DNA from: Hymenoscyphus infarciens
Taxonomy: Eukaryota; Ascomycota; Leotiomycetes; Helotiales; Helotiaceae
DNA length: 64,000 nucleotides
Reading direction: 5' to 3'
NCBI GenBank assembly: GCA_001414345.1
Contig: LLCB01000017.1
Location: 248,001 to 312,000 of the forward strand
Shown: in pieces, positions 1 to 12,226 of the stretch
Layout of the letters: each line of letters starts with the position of its first letter
Numbering within the stretch: the first letter of the stretch is position 1
The notes under the pieces: model-generated
Databases searched by the model: none
Seen by the model: only the letters and a program-made list of their open reading frames with translations
What the model was told of the DNA's origin: nothing
Translations under genes and position numbers: made by a program

Positions 1-1735
1 TAACTAGAGTAAATTAATCTCTCTAATAGATAAAATATAAATAATACTTTTATACTTATCTATTAGTATAACCTCTTATTAGCTTAAGTTTAGACTTAAT
101 CTAAGGACTTTATAAAACTAGAATATACTAAAGACTTCTATTTCCTAAGAATAACTTAACTATAATAAAGTAGTAAAAGTAGTCTAATATATATACTCTA
201 TATAAAGAATAGCTAAAGATAATATAAGTAAGGTTTAGAAAAGAATAGAAAATAGTAGAAATTAGTATAAAAGAGCTATTAACTAAGATATAGAAGATAA
301 AGTCTACTCGGTCGGGTATTCTAGGCGTTATAGGCCCGTGCGTAAGCATTATCTAGCCTTAAAAACATACTAAAATAGACGAATCTAACACTTTTTATTA
401 AATTCTTATTAAATAAATATACTTTATTTTCTTATATAAATATGCCTACTAAGTATATTAATACGAAAGGTCGACAGCCTCTCTACTAAAAGACGAATCA
501 GAAGCAAGTCCCGCTTACTTAGAGGACTATAATAGTAGCCTCTTCTCTATCCTTAGATTAGATAGAGCAACTTTATAAGAACGCTATTCTACCTAATATA
601 CCTATAACTATATTAGGTATAAGACGAATTCGAATACGTGTATAAGAGAATACTAAGAAGAGAATAAGAAAAGCTTTATTTTTTATATATAACTAGTGTC
701 TAGAGTCTAAAATGAGTATAGAGGTGAGTTCCTAGCTAAGTATACTCTACCTCGCTATGACGCCTAGAATACCTAACCGAGTACTTATTTACTAAGAATC
801 TTAAAATAGATTATCTTAGCTAAACGCTTATTAAATAGTAAATAAGACCTTTTAAAATACTAGATTATATAAGCTACTTTTATAAGTTAAAACTTTTAAA
901 AGAATTATTAATTTATAATATTTTTATTTTTAATATACTTTTAAAAGATTTAAATACCTCTCTACTAGAATAAAAGACTTTAGAGCCTTTATTAGATATT
1001 ATTTAAAGTATATAAGAATAGAAGATATAAGAAATATTTAATAGTAGACTTTTTAAAAGATAGCTATAATACTAAGTAAAATAGATTAGATATAATTTAA
1101 ATTCTACTAAGTATTTTATAAATAATTTTTAAAGCTTATTATATTATCTAAAAGACTTTTATACTAAATATCTAGAAGAGCTAAGACTATTTTAACTTCT
1201 TTTTAAATAGATTAATATATAAGAATTAAATAAGAATTAGATAAAAGAGTTAATTTATAAAATTCTATTAAAACTCTCTAATTCTAGTTACTCTTAATAA
1301 GGAACTTATAATAAAAACCTAAGATAAAATACTAACTAGTAGAAATGTTTAAAGTTAATAAAGTAAAGAACTAAGACTAAGTTACTACTAAAATAAGGCT
1401 TATACTACCTCTTCTTCCTCTAACTTATTATTCTTCTTCTTACTCTCTTAAGTATAAGAAGCCTAAATTAGCTCTTTCTTTATCTTCTTCTTATAAGAAC
1501 GCTTCTTACCTTAGTAACCTTTTATAATAGACTTAGAAGAGAATGCTTATAAACTCTTTAAGTAAGCTTTAAAGAGAACCTAAACCTAGGTTTAGATAGA
1601 GGTCTTATTCTCTATAGTACTATATAAGAACTATTAAATATTAGTAACTAAAACCTCTTTAATAAGTAAGAAGTACTTATAGTAACCTTAGTATAAAGTA
1701 CTTAAGTCTCTTCTAAGAGAGCGAATAATATCTCT
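1..1735. other. AT-rich, RIP-degraded repeat DNA, no intact gene
   Basis: The stretch is dominated by TA, TAG and TAA, with CpA almost absent by eye; this is the pattern left by repeat-induced point mutation. A short less-damaged island (about 440-760) begins with an ATG at 441 and can be read for roughly 100 codons, but TAA/TAG codons interrupt it and I do not recognise the product. It is probably the body of an old mobile element. No intact coding sequence is supported here. Confidence 0.75.
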
Positions 1736-1740
1736 AAACT

Positions 1741-2115
1741 TATATTAGTACGAAATATATACAACTATAGAAGAGGTATATAGAAGTGCGTTTAGTAGAA
1801 TAATATATATAAATACTAGGCTCTAATATAGAAGAAAAGGCTAAACTAGTCTTTTCTAACTCTAGGAGAGTAAGCTACTATATATAAGAGGTTTCAGACG
1901 ATATAAAAGAGATACGAAACCGAATAATAATATACGTCGGCTAATATAAAAGCCTAAACTCTACGAAGTACGTCCGAAAGTCTAGATATATATAACCTTC
2001 CTAAATTAGATAATATAAAACAATAACTACCGAAAGCTAAATATACTATAGCCGAACCTTAGATATAGCAGATACTTCTAGCTATCTAGAATAGCCTAGA
2101 TAATAGGCTATTATA
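1741..2115 (+). mobile_element. Solo LTR, TGTAACGG family, copy 1 (RIP-mutated)
   Basis: It matches the well-preserved LTR at 47577-47887 along most of its length (shared blocks include ACTAGGCTCTAAT and AGAAGAAAAGGC), with differences mainly C-to-T and G-to-A. It is bounded by a perfect 5-bp direct repeat AAACT (1736-1740 and 2116-2120), the expected target-site duplication of an LTR element. The 375-bp length is longer than the 47-kb copy. No internal element sequence is attached, so it is a solo LTR left by LTR-LTR recombination. Confidence 0.85.
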
Positions 2116-2495
2116 AAACTATTCTTTAGTATCTTTATACTAGTAATAACTAATACCTTATCTAAGGCTTTAGTAGCCTTCTTAATCTCCTTCTTCTTCT
2201 TCTTAAGCTTAAGCTTACTATACTCCTTCTTTATAAACTATAGTAACTATCTTAGTTAGAATAGATTTAGTATATATTTAAGATTAAACTTATTAGAATA
2301 TATATAGTATTTTACTTTATATAGTACTTATACTTCTTTAACTTAGCCTTTTTCAAAGGTATATATATAATCTCTATTCTAAGATTTTACTTAAAGATAC
2401 TAAATATAGTAAATAGCTAGAAGTATACTAGAAGAATATAGAAGAAGTATTCTATTATATTAGATTAGCTTTAAATAAGGTCTAATTAAGAGAAG
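2116..2495. other. AT-rich relic DNA flanking the Gypsy element
   Basis: RIP-degraded sequence without a readable gene. It includes the 5-bp target-site copy AGAAG at 2491-2495 that precedes the LTR retrotransposon. The same host repeat presumably continues after 8300, so the retrotransposon is inserted in older repeat DNA. Confidence 0.6.
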
Positions 2496-2686
2496 TGTAA
2501 CAGCTCTCTATAAATATACAAAGAGAGTACTTATAGAATAGTATCTAATATTAAGGAAAACTAAACTAAAGAGAAAAGCGAAGAGTATAGATACTCTAGC
2601 TTTATTTATATATATTAAGCAAAGCCTTAGCAAAGCCTTAGAATAACCTAGTTATATAAGTAACGTATATAACTAGGACTATTATA
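2496..2686 (-). repeat. Gypsy-1 LTR (downstream, 3' LTR of the minus-strand element)
   Basis: 191 bp, aligned end to end with 8105-8295. Nearly all differences are transitions in the RIP direction. This copy is mutated along its whole length, unlike its partner. Confidence 0.9.
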
Positions 2687-5600
2687 CTACCTCTCCTTTA
2701 AAAGGGCTTTTTATAACTAAGCAGCTTTATCCTCTTTTAATATAGGAGTATTAAGCTCTAGCTTACTATAATCCTCTCTTCTAGCCTTATATACTACTTT
2801 TTATAGTAAAAGAGCTTCTAAGAGACTAGCTATTTTTAGCTTCTCTAAATAGAACCTCTCTACTAGTTATAGCGTATATATTAGTTATTAAGCTAGATAC
2901 TAATTAAGGTCTTTATTATAGTCTTTCTACTTAATTTAATAATAGAGGGACTACTATCTCTTCTTACTAGCTAGTATTTCTTTAACCTTCTATTCCTCTT
3001 CTTCGTTTATAATAATTAGTAAGAGTAGTATAACTATCTATTCTAGTAAAGGATCGTCTATAGCCTTATATAACTTCTTAGAGGTAAAAACAGAGTAAAC
3101 TTTAATAAAAGTTAGTAGTTATAATTAGAAAGTAGAACCTACTTTCTTAAAAATCTTAAAAGAGCTAGTTATCTAGTAGTCTAGCTTTTAGCTTAGTTGT
3201 TAAGTTACCTAGTCCTTTATTATAATAAAGACTATATCTTCTACTTTAAAATCAACGTCTTATCTATATTTATTTACGTCTCGTTTCTTCTTCTATTAAA
3301 CTTTTAACATATTTACTTAGCTAACGTCTAAAACCTCTTAGATTATCTTTATAACTACTATAGCCTCTTCTTATAATAGCCGTTCTTTTATATTAGCTAG
3401 TTCTAGTATTTACTAGTTAAATAAGGTTCTTAGTATATATCCTTTTTATAACTTAAAAGGTAATATTCTAATAGTACTATAAAGTAGTACTAACTATATA
3501 TAGTCTATTATTAAAAGAATCTTAGACTAATTAGTATAATAATAATTAATATATAGCTATAAGTACTAATTAAGGTATTAATTTATAATCTTAGTCTAGC
3601 TATCTATTTAAGCGTAGTTTATAGTTAAGAGTTAAAGCTAAATACCTAAGATTTAAGTAAACTCTCTCTAGAATATAGCGATAAAGTAAGAGCCTCTATC
3701 TAATATTATACTTTCTAGAATCCTATAGTATTATAGAACGTGTTTGATATATAACCTTACTATCTATTTAGAAGTAATATTCTTATAATAGAGTATTAAA
3801 ATAGACTACTTAGATAAGTAGTCTATTACTATAAATATATTATTATAACTATACTTATTAACTAGAAAGGATTTAAAATCTATAGCTATATATTACTATA
3901 TATATAATAGTACTAGAAGTAGGTATAGATAGCTAAGTATTTTATCTTAAGAAACATCTACTCTTCTACATTTATAGCAGTTTTATATATATCTTATAAT
4001 ATTAGCTTTTATATTTTACTAGATATATCTTAAATATAGAATCTAGTAGGTCTTATCTCTTTCTAGATAAGCTAAAAGTATTTAATTATAAGCCTTATAA
4101 ATTAGGTCTATTCTTAGTATATTTATATCTAGTACTACTAAGTAGTTTTAATAAAGTAAAAGGCCTTTCTTTAGAGTATATAAGGAATTAGTATTAGTTT
4201 TAGCTTATACTTATATAGCTTAAAGTATTATAGTATTCTTATTTACTTAGCGAATTTATTCTAAAAGTATAAATAATTCTTAGAAGTAGTTATTATTAAC
4301 TAAAGCTAGTATAATCGAGCTTATTTTAACTCCTAGGTCTTTAAGCGCTTCTATATTAACTTATTCTTTTATTAGGAGTATATAGGTCTAGTACTACTTT
4401 TTAAGTTCTTTCTATAAGTATATCTTATTTGCTTTATAAGTTAGAGTATTTATCTTACTATTCTTATACTTTAAATAGAATATAATAATAAAATAATACT
4501 TAGCTAAGGCTTTAGCCTATCTTACTTAATAGGTAGTAAGTTACTTAGTAGTTATAAAGTATTTAAGCGTCTTATAATTAGTATAAATATAGATTTTTAA
4601 ATAAGTACTTTATAGTTCTAGTCTCTATTTTATAAGTAAGTGTATAATAGTAAGTAGCTCTTTATTATATATTTTATAGTTATACTTAGCTAGAGACATA
4701 GTCTTACTAAAGTAGGTTATAAAGTACTATTCTCTATTAGCTTATTATTATTATAATATTCTAGTAATAATTCTATTTAAAGCGTCTATTTTAATTATAG
4801 TAGAGAGGTTAAGAGAGTAGTAGTAGAGGATTAGTATAGAGGTAAGTACTACTTTTAGGTCTTTAAACGCTTTCTAGTACTTTTTATTAAAATTAAAAGG
4901 TATGTTATTCTATATTAGGTATACTAAGGGCTTTATAATTATACTATAGTTTTAGATAAACCTTTAGTAGAAGTTATAAAAACTAAGGAAGCTTTAAATA
5001 CCTTTTACTATCTTTAGAGCTTACTATTTCTATACTACTAAGACCTTTTTAGAGTCTACTTTAATACTATTAGTATTAATAATAAACTTAAGATATTTTA
5101 TCTTTTTAATATTAAACTTATACTTCTTAATATTAACTTATAATCTAGTATTCTTAAGATATTAAAAGACTTTTTATATATACTTTTTATATTTAAGAAC
5201 GTTTAATAAGTAGATAAAGATATTATCTAAGTAGATAGAGTAGAAGTTGTTTAGATAGTTAAATAAGATGTTATTTATATAGTACTAGTAGGTAGATAGG
5301 CTATTTATTAGACTAAATAGTAGAACCTTATACTTATATATTCTATAATAGGTATAAAAAGTAGTTAATTTCTTAGTATCTAGATTTATTTATATATAGT
5401 AGAAGGCTTACTAGATATCTAGCTTAGTAAAAATATAAGCTTAACTAATATATATAAGTGTTTTATTAATTAAAGATAATATATAGTAGTCTTTTTAAGT
5501 AAAGTTATTAAGTTTTTAGAAGTTAATATAAAAACATAGCCTTTTATTTACTTTCTTTATAAATAGAATAGGAGTAGTAAAAGGGGACTAGCTATATTTA

Positions 5601-8104
5601 ATAAACCCTTTATAGAGATTCTCTAAGATATATTCCTTTATAGCTAATAACTCTTCTATAAATATCTTATATAGAGAGGAATATCTAAAAGTATTTAAAC
5701 CTTTAAGATTAATCTTATAGTTATAGTATTAGTAAGATAGAAGAGTATCTAAGACAGCTTTAGAAAATACCTCTTTAAAGTCTTAGTATTTATTAAGAAG
5801 AGTGATATTAGAAGCTATATCTAGTTCTTAATTAGCTATAATAGTATTAATTTTATATATACTTATAATAAATATCTTACTATTCTTTTAAAGTAAGTAA
5901 TAATATATTCTTATAACTAAAATAGCTAAAATATTAATAATAGAGTCTAACGTTTTTAAGATAAAGGGTTTCTAATAGTATACTAGAGTAAGTATCTTCT
6001 TTATAACGCTTTTAAGTTCTTTCTTTATAACCTAGTATTATACTTATATTAAGAACTTATAACCTCCTTTACTATATATAGTTAGAGTATAACTAGCTAG
6101 GGTTATAGTATTAATTTTAAGGTAATCTATAAGCTTTAAGAGCCTTCTACCTTATTAGCGCTATTTATCTATTTCTATAGCTTAGTTATAAGTATTAGCT
6201 TTATTTTAGTAAGAGAGTATAGAGTATTTTAGTTGTATAACATCTTAAGAGAGAGGAGTTAGCTATTAAATAGAGAAGTAAAGCTTAAGATTATTAAGTT
6301 AAAATAGTTTCTAATAAGTTATATTAATATTAATATAAAAGTACTTAAAGAACCTTTAACTAAAGATAATATTATATAAACTTAAGTTTAAAAGAATAAA
6401 TAGTATATTAAAGAATTTATAACTATTTAAGATATAATTTAAAAGGAGATAGTATATAGCTTTATCTTTAATTTCTCTATTATATCTATAAATCTTAATA
6501 GAGGTAGAAAGTCTTTTAGTTTTTAAACTATAAAACTTTATAAAGTTATAACCGAGTTATATATTTATAAAAGAAAAGGTATTTACTCTAAGGTTATTAA
6601 AGGTAGTAGTTTATATACTAAATCTATTAATAGTTATTATACTAGGTAAAGTAAATACTTTTCTACTAATTTATAACTATAGATTAATCTTAAAGAGATT
6701 AATCCTATATTTATCTAAAGAAGAGTCTTCTCTTAGACTTCTTTATTTCTTAACTCTAAGCTATTATTTTCTTCTTTAAGTTTTTTAAAGTTAACCTTAT
6801 ATATCCTTAGCTTTAGATAATCCTTAATATAATAACTAGGCTTACTATAGTTAAAGTACTTATTTAATAGTCCTAGAGTTAAGTAGTTATTTATAGTAGA
6901 GGTGTTAAAGCGTCTAAGAAGGATAAAAGAGGTTATAAAGAAAGAAGGGCTAGTAGGTGTAAGAGTAAGTATATATAGGTTTAGGGTAGAAGGAAAGTTC
7001 GTTACTCGTATCTTTTAAGAAGCGAGATTTTAAAGGTTACTATTAATACTACTTATAAGATTATAAAAGGAGTTTATATCTCTCTTAGCTTAGAACTTAG
7101 TAATAATAAGAGATTAGTATAGTATAGAGATTAACTTATTTTATAAGTCTTCTACCTAGTCTTATAAGAGAACTTTAGCTTTATCTATAAGTTATTAGAA
7201 CTTAGTATAAAAGTTATAAAAGGTTTCTATCTTTAATATAATAAGGTCTTAGTATTAAATATAAGCTTCTTAGTATAAGTAAAAGCTAATAGTAATGTTT
7301 TAAAAGTAAGTTAATATCTCTTTATAGCTATTAAACTAGTTAATAGTATTAAACTTATATCTTAGATAAATATAGTTTTAAGCTCTTTTAAAAGTATAGT
7401 AGAAAATTAAATTTATTCTTACTTCTTTAAACTTAAAGTAGTTAGTATTAATAGATAACTTTACTATAATTTCTATTTCTTAGGTTATATAAGTAAATTC
7501 ATCTTTTATAGTAAATTAGTAAGGATTAGCTATTCTACTTATCTTCTTTAATAATAGAACTATAGAAGAGGAACAAGTTATATTAAGAGTTTATAGCTAA
7601 ATAGAGATATATTAATAAGAAGTACTAGCTATATTTAAAGTATTTACTTTAAGTTTATAAACTTTACTTATTAATAAGGTTATTACTTTAAGGATTTATT
7701 ATAAGGTAGAGTTAGATAGAGGAGATTTAGAGATCTTATACTATAAGGAACTAGTAGTTATCTTAGTAGAAGGAGGTAGTAGTAGTATAATAATAGCTAG
7801 TATATATGTTTTTTTAGATTAAGTTCTTAAGCTAGATTAGAATACAACGTTAATAGAAGAAGGAAGAGGGATTAGCTCTACTAACTCTAAAGTAGAGTAG
7901 AATAGTTCTTAAATTAATAGATTACTTTTAAAAGACTCGACATAGCTAATAAAAGAATACTAGACTCTACTACTTAATATAAATAGGTTAGGCTTTATAG
8001 AAGAGGATAGTAAATTTAGTAGATTTAATATAAGTAAATATATATATTATTATTAAGATATTAGTAAAAGCCTTTCTAAGTAAAGAGAGAGAGTTTAGTT
8101 TTAG
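2687..8104 (-). pseudogene. Degraded gag-pol of Gypsy-1
   Basis: Read on the minus strand, gag would lie toward 8100 and pol toward 2700. The clearest relic is the reverse-transcriptase active-site block near 5212-5245, reading N-F-Y-S-I-Y-L-D-N-I; the second Asp of the usual YLDD is Asn here, as a G-to-A change would give. Stops occur every few codons throughout. The family (Ty3/Gypsy, Metaviridae) is assigned from this block and the LTR and duplication structure. Integrase and RNase H are not individually resolved. Confidence 0.75.
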
Positions 8105-8295
8105 TATAATAGCTCTTTATAAATATATAAAGAGAGTACTTATAGAATAGTATCTAATATTAAAGAAAACTAAACTAAAGAGAAAAGCGAAGAGTATAAG
8201 CACTCTAGCTTTATTTATATATATTAAGTAAAGCCTCGGCAAAGCCTCGGGACAACCTGGTCACGTGAGTGACGTATGTAACTAGGACTGTCATA
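8105..8295 (-). repeat. Gypsy-1 LTR (upstream, 5' LTR), half un-mutated
   Basis: 191-bp partner of 2496-2686. The first part (to about 8228) is RIP-mutated, but the last ~65 bp keep normal G+C, including the E-box-like palindrome TCACGTGA. On the minus strand this half is the start of the LTR, where an LTR promoter would sit. Confidence 0.9.
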
Positions 8296-8300
8296 AGAAG

Positions 8301-8989
8301 AAAGACTTACTTTTATATATATATATAATATATATATATGTTCTAGGAATAAGTTAGTATATAAGAATATATCTAATTAGAAGATATTCTTACTATTTAT
8401 ATTATTTAGATAAAAAGAAAAGAAGAAGAGAAGTTAGAATTAGCGAAAAGTCGTCTACTAATATACTACTTTTAATAATAGCTATTACTTTATAATTATT
8501 ATTTATTACTTAATAAGTACTATTATAATATATAATAATAGTAAGAATATAACAACTTTATAGTAGTATACTACTTTCTACCTAATAGCTAATAATTAGC
8601 CTCTCTTCTATTTATATCTATTATTATATAGTATATAGTAGTAAATAAAGAATAATTATCTCTTAAATAATAATACTACTAGCTACTAACTCTACTTCGA
8701 CTACTATATACTATAATAGTAAGATAAGTTATATTCTTTATAATAAATAGATAAATAATACTCTCGATAACTTAATACTATATTAACTATTATCTAAAGA
8801 CTTAAGATAAGTCTTTTTTAAAGAGAGAGAATATAATAGTATACTATTCTAAATTACTAGTATTTATAGAACTACTAATACCTCTAATACCTTAGAGCTA
8901 AGATTATAATTAACCTAATACTTATATAATAGAAGATACTAAAGAGAGTAAGGTTTAGATATTATATATTTCGCTTTAAAGCTCTTATT
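8301..8989. other. AT-rich relic DNA, nothing recognisable
   Basis: RIP-degraded sequence with a TA-dinucleotide tract near 8318-8340. I see no intact coding region, RNA gene or paired termini. Confidence 0.6.
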
Positions 8990-9201
8990 ATTTTATTAGC
9001 TATATTAAGAAGAGCTTAGTTATTATTATTATTAGGACTTAGTAGTCTCTAACCTCTTATATATAGATGTTTATACTTAGTATAGAAGAGAGATAGTTTT
9101 TCCTTTTCTTCTATATTAGAGCCTAGTATTTATATATATTATTCTATTAAACGTACTTCTATATACCTCTTCTCTAGTAGTATATTTTTCGTACTATTAT
9201 A
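8990..9201 (-). repeat. Degraded, probably truncated LTR of the TGTAACGG family, copy 2
   Basis: The minus strand matches the family over the shared blocks TATTAGAGCCTAGTATTTA and CTTCTATATACCTCTTC (given here on the plus strand) and ends with CGTACTATTATA at 9201, the complement of the LTR start. The other boundary is eroded and set only approximately. I could not find a target duplication. Confidence 0.6.
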
Positions 9202-9408
9202 CTTTTATCTCTAAATATAAAACTTCTTAGAATATTTTAAAGCTACTTTTTATATATAATAATCTATATATATATATATATATATAAAAGCTTTTTAGTT
9301 TATTATATATTAAATATTTTTTTAGATATATATATATAACTTTTAGTTTATTATCTACTAAAAGTATAAGTATATTACTTTTACTCTAGTATCTATTAAA
9401 TATATATT

Positions 9409-10144
9409 AAACTTATATCTCTTTAGTTCGCTTTATAACTTACGTAATTTAGTAGAACGTTATTTACTTATATTTCACGCTCTAATATAACTAAATATTT
9501 AAATTCTTATCTTATTCTTTAAACTCTATCAAAGTATATAATTATATTAAAATTTAAAAATAAGTTCTCTATAATCTTATATTTAAAAAAATCTACTAAA
9601 AGAATAATTATTTTAATATAAGTTAGTCTCTCTATAATATAGCTAAGTTTCTTTACTCTATATCTTCTACTTCTACTACTACTTTTATACTCTTTTATTC
9701 TTCTTTTACTTAATATATCTTCTCTAGAAGAGTATAAGACTAATACTACTTCTAGTACTAAAAAGTCTACTAAAAGCGTCTTAAAAGCTACGAAAAAAGG
9801 TCTTTGAAAAAGAAAGCCTCTTAAGTATATAACGTGTCTATCTTATATATATTAAACTAAGAGCGAGTAGAAGTAGTATAATATACTTATTTATAGTAGT
9901 AATTAACTATATTAGAAAGAATTCTATAAAATAGATATTATAAAGAATATAAGAGAGTAAAAAAGAGTAGAGGAAGAGATAGATTAAGAGATACTACTAT
10001 ATATAGAATAAGAAGTATAAAGAGCTTTACTTTAAAGTTATTTAGATTTAAGTATAATTCTAATCTAAATAGAAGTAGTTTTAAACTAGACTTCTAATCA
10101 CGTCTATATATAAGTTATATAGCGAACTAAAGAGATATATAAAA
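9409..10144. mobile_element. Inverted-repeat DNA element of unknown family
   Basis: About 35-40 bp near 9409-9446 (core ATCTCTTTAGTTCGCTTTAT) recur in inverted orientation at about 10101-10144 (AGCGAACTAAAGAGATATAT). The interior is 0.65 kb, too short for a full transposase, and stop-ridden. This fits a non-autonomous terminal-inverted-repeat element that was later RIP-mutated. Target duplication is not clear, so the superfamily is left open. Confidence 0.6.
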
Positions 10145-10750
10145 CACTTTTCCTCTATTATATATTAAATATACTTATTTTTTCATCTCTTAGAGACTAA
10201 TAGTAAGTAGTTTTTATATTATAAGTTATAAAATATTTCTTAATTATTTAATTAGTTATATATATATTTATAACTAATTATTTAATTAAATAAGTAAAAA
10301 GATAAGAGACTTTAAGTCTAACTCTTTCTTTTCTACTATTATTAGTAAAATAATTACTTATAGTATTTCTCTCTAGTTACGTCTTTAAAAAATAGACTAT
10401 TATATATCTAGAATAAGTAGTTTTAAAACTATAAAAAGCTAATACTAGTATTAATAAGTTAGTTATTATATATACGCGATATATATAAGCTAATAAATAA
10501 AGCTCAAAAGTAGCGACGTAGTTATATCGACGATAGAAGTTATATAGCTATTATAACGTTATAACCTAGCTCTTCTAAGGCTTAGGTTTAGTTAAATTAG
10601 TATACTTTATAGTATATTTTAAGAGGAGGAGAGGTAAGAATATAGAAGAACTTCTCGTAGACTCGTTTCCTTATACTAATATTAATAATAACTCTAAATA
10701 GAGAGTATCGAATAGAAGAAGTAAAGATTAGATCAATTATTCTTCCGAGT
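10145..10750. other. AT-rich repeat DNA up to the compartment boundary
   Basis: RIP-type sequence continues to about 10740 and then changes within a few tens of bases to ordinary composition (CpA-containing, balanced G+C). No gene is seen. Confidence 0.65.
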
Positions 10751-12057
10751 TCTAATCTCTAGTCTCTGTCTTTTGAGGTCTAGAAGATGGGATAGGGAAA
10801 TGAAATTAGATTAGATGAATTCAAAAAAGAAAGAAAAAATGATGAAATGAAATTGTCAGGATCGCTGGCTATGAGATGTAATTGTTGTTAGAGACGTTTC
10901 CGTTTCCGTCTCACGACAGATTGGTGTGGCACACCTGGAGCTCTGCAGATGCAGAAGGCTGGATTAAGTAGGTTGGATTCTTTTCTTGGTAATTGCTCTC
11001 CTGAGGACCTCCTGAGGACCTCCTGAGTAGAGATTGGGGGGGAGACAATTGGAGTGTACGAGTAGGAACTCGGGTACTGTAGTGCTTAGTACCTAGTAGG
11101 TATTTATTTGACAGCGGACTTACCCATATTAACCGCGAGCTAACTATTGGCAGCTCCGCCTACTAGGTCAGCAAGTGACATTTCTAGACGAGGGATGATA
11201 CTGGTAGAGGAGAAGCTGAGTGAGACATTTTCATTGGTGGGTCTTTTTGGGCACTCTATGCCACCATTCGGACGGAGGATTTCTCCTAATACGAAGTACG
11301 AGCTCCATTTATTTCCAGCAAAACTTCTGGATCCGCGGTACGCAAAGTGGAGACGTCTAGGCTGATCCCATCCTCCCTCATTTGATCAACCCATTCAGTA
11401 CCAACTCTAGCGGCCGAGTAGGCACCGCACCCGAGCAGGCAGGCAGGCAGGCAGGCACGCGAGCACAAGTTGGACAAATGCACATACAAGTAAGTACATC
11501 GCCCAACATGCATGGCAAAGGAACCTGAATGCCCCTGAAGGCTGGTCGAGATTGCCAACTTGAACAAGCAATTTGGGGCATTGAGGTACCACTACCACCT
11601 ACTCTACCGAAATTGCGACACCAACATGCAGGATGGGGAATTAGTGGCGGGGATACGGTGCGTGAGGTGTAACTGGTAGAAGCAGTACCTCCAACTGGCA
11701 AGTTGCAACTGCGTGTGTAAAATGCCCCGATTCTGTCGTGTGCGTCTCAGTTGGAAGCTCAGCCGGGCTGAGAAAAGGAAACATGGCAGTTGTGCCTGCC
11801 AACTGCATGATGAGCCTGCCTGCCTGCCTTGCCTCTCCAGACCAAAGACGGGCGGTTGGGGTTGAGAGTTGAGTTGGGCATTTGGTCTCCCGGATGTGTG
11901 TATATCGAGGTATATAAGAGTTGTCGTCAAATTTGGCTTTCCTGCACAGACTTGGCTGCTCAATTGTACCAGTATGTGACAAGTTGATTTTCTGCTGAGG
12001 GCCGGGGGAAATGCTGCGGCTCTCTTGTAAAAGGCTTAAGCAGCCAAGACGCTTCAG

Positions 12058-12130
12058 ACCCTAGAAGGAGAAGGACCCTAGAAGGAGAAGGGCCCTAGAA
12101 GGAGAAGGGCCCTAGAAGGAGAAGGGCCCT
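12058..12130. repeat. Minisatellite, CCCTAGAAGGAGAAGGG unit
   Basis: Four to five tandem copies of a 16-17 bp purine-rich unit (CCCTAGAAGGAGAAGG with A/G variation at the end). Later copies are identical to one another, so the array looks recently expanded. Confidence 0.85.
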
Positions 12131-12226
12131 ACTTAGTCCCAGGCGTAACAGTCCATAACGGGGCCTCCTAAATAAACCCTGCTTTGCTGGGTCCCGCTAT
12201 GGACTGATTCGCCTAGGACGAAGTAG
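12131..12226. repeat. Foldback sequence of about 95 bp with ~30-bp imperfect arms
   Basis: The left arm (about 12134-12163) and right arm (about 12188-12222) share the inverted blocks CCAGGCG/CGCCTAGG and CAGTCCATA/TATGGACTG, leaving a loop of about 24 bp. It begins exactly where the minisatellite ends. It could be a miniature foldback element or a structured RNA or terminator. The sequence supports the pairing but not a function. Confidence 0.65.

Larger units (their letters stand above)
2496..8295 (-). mobile_element. Complete but RIP-inactivated Ty3/Gypsy-type LTR retrotransposon (Gypsy-1)
   Basis: Two 191-bp direct repeats (2496-2686 and 8105-8295) bound a 5.4-kb interior, and the whole 5.8-kb unit is flanked by a perfect 5-bp duplication AGAAG (2491-2495, 8296-8300). 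LTR ends read TGTAACAG and CTGTCATA, i.e. TG...CA allowing a CpA-to-TpA change. Orientation is minus. A purine tract when read on the minus strand (complement of 2687-2700) abuts the downstream LTR like a polypurine tract, and a Gypsy reverse-transcriptase catalytic block of YLDD type is readable on the minus strand at about 5212-5245. All reading frames carry many stops. It therefore encodes no functional protein. Confidence 0.9.

Noticed and set aside
128..349. 73-codon open frame on the minus strand in the AT-rich start of the window
   Set aside because: Composition is that of RIP-mutated DNA; rich in Tyr/Ile/Phe codons with no family resemblance.
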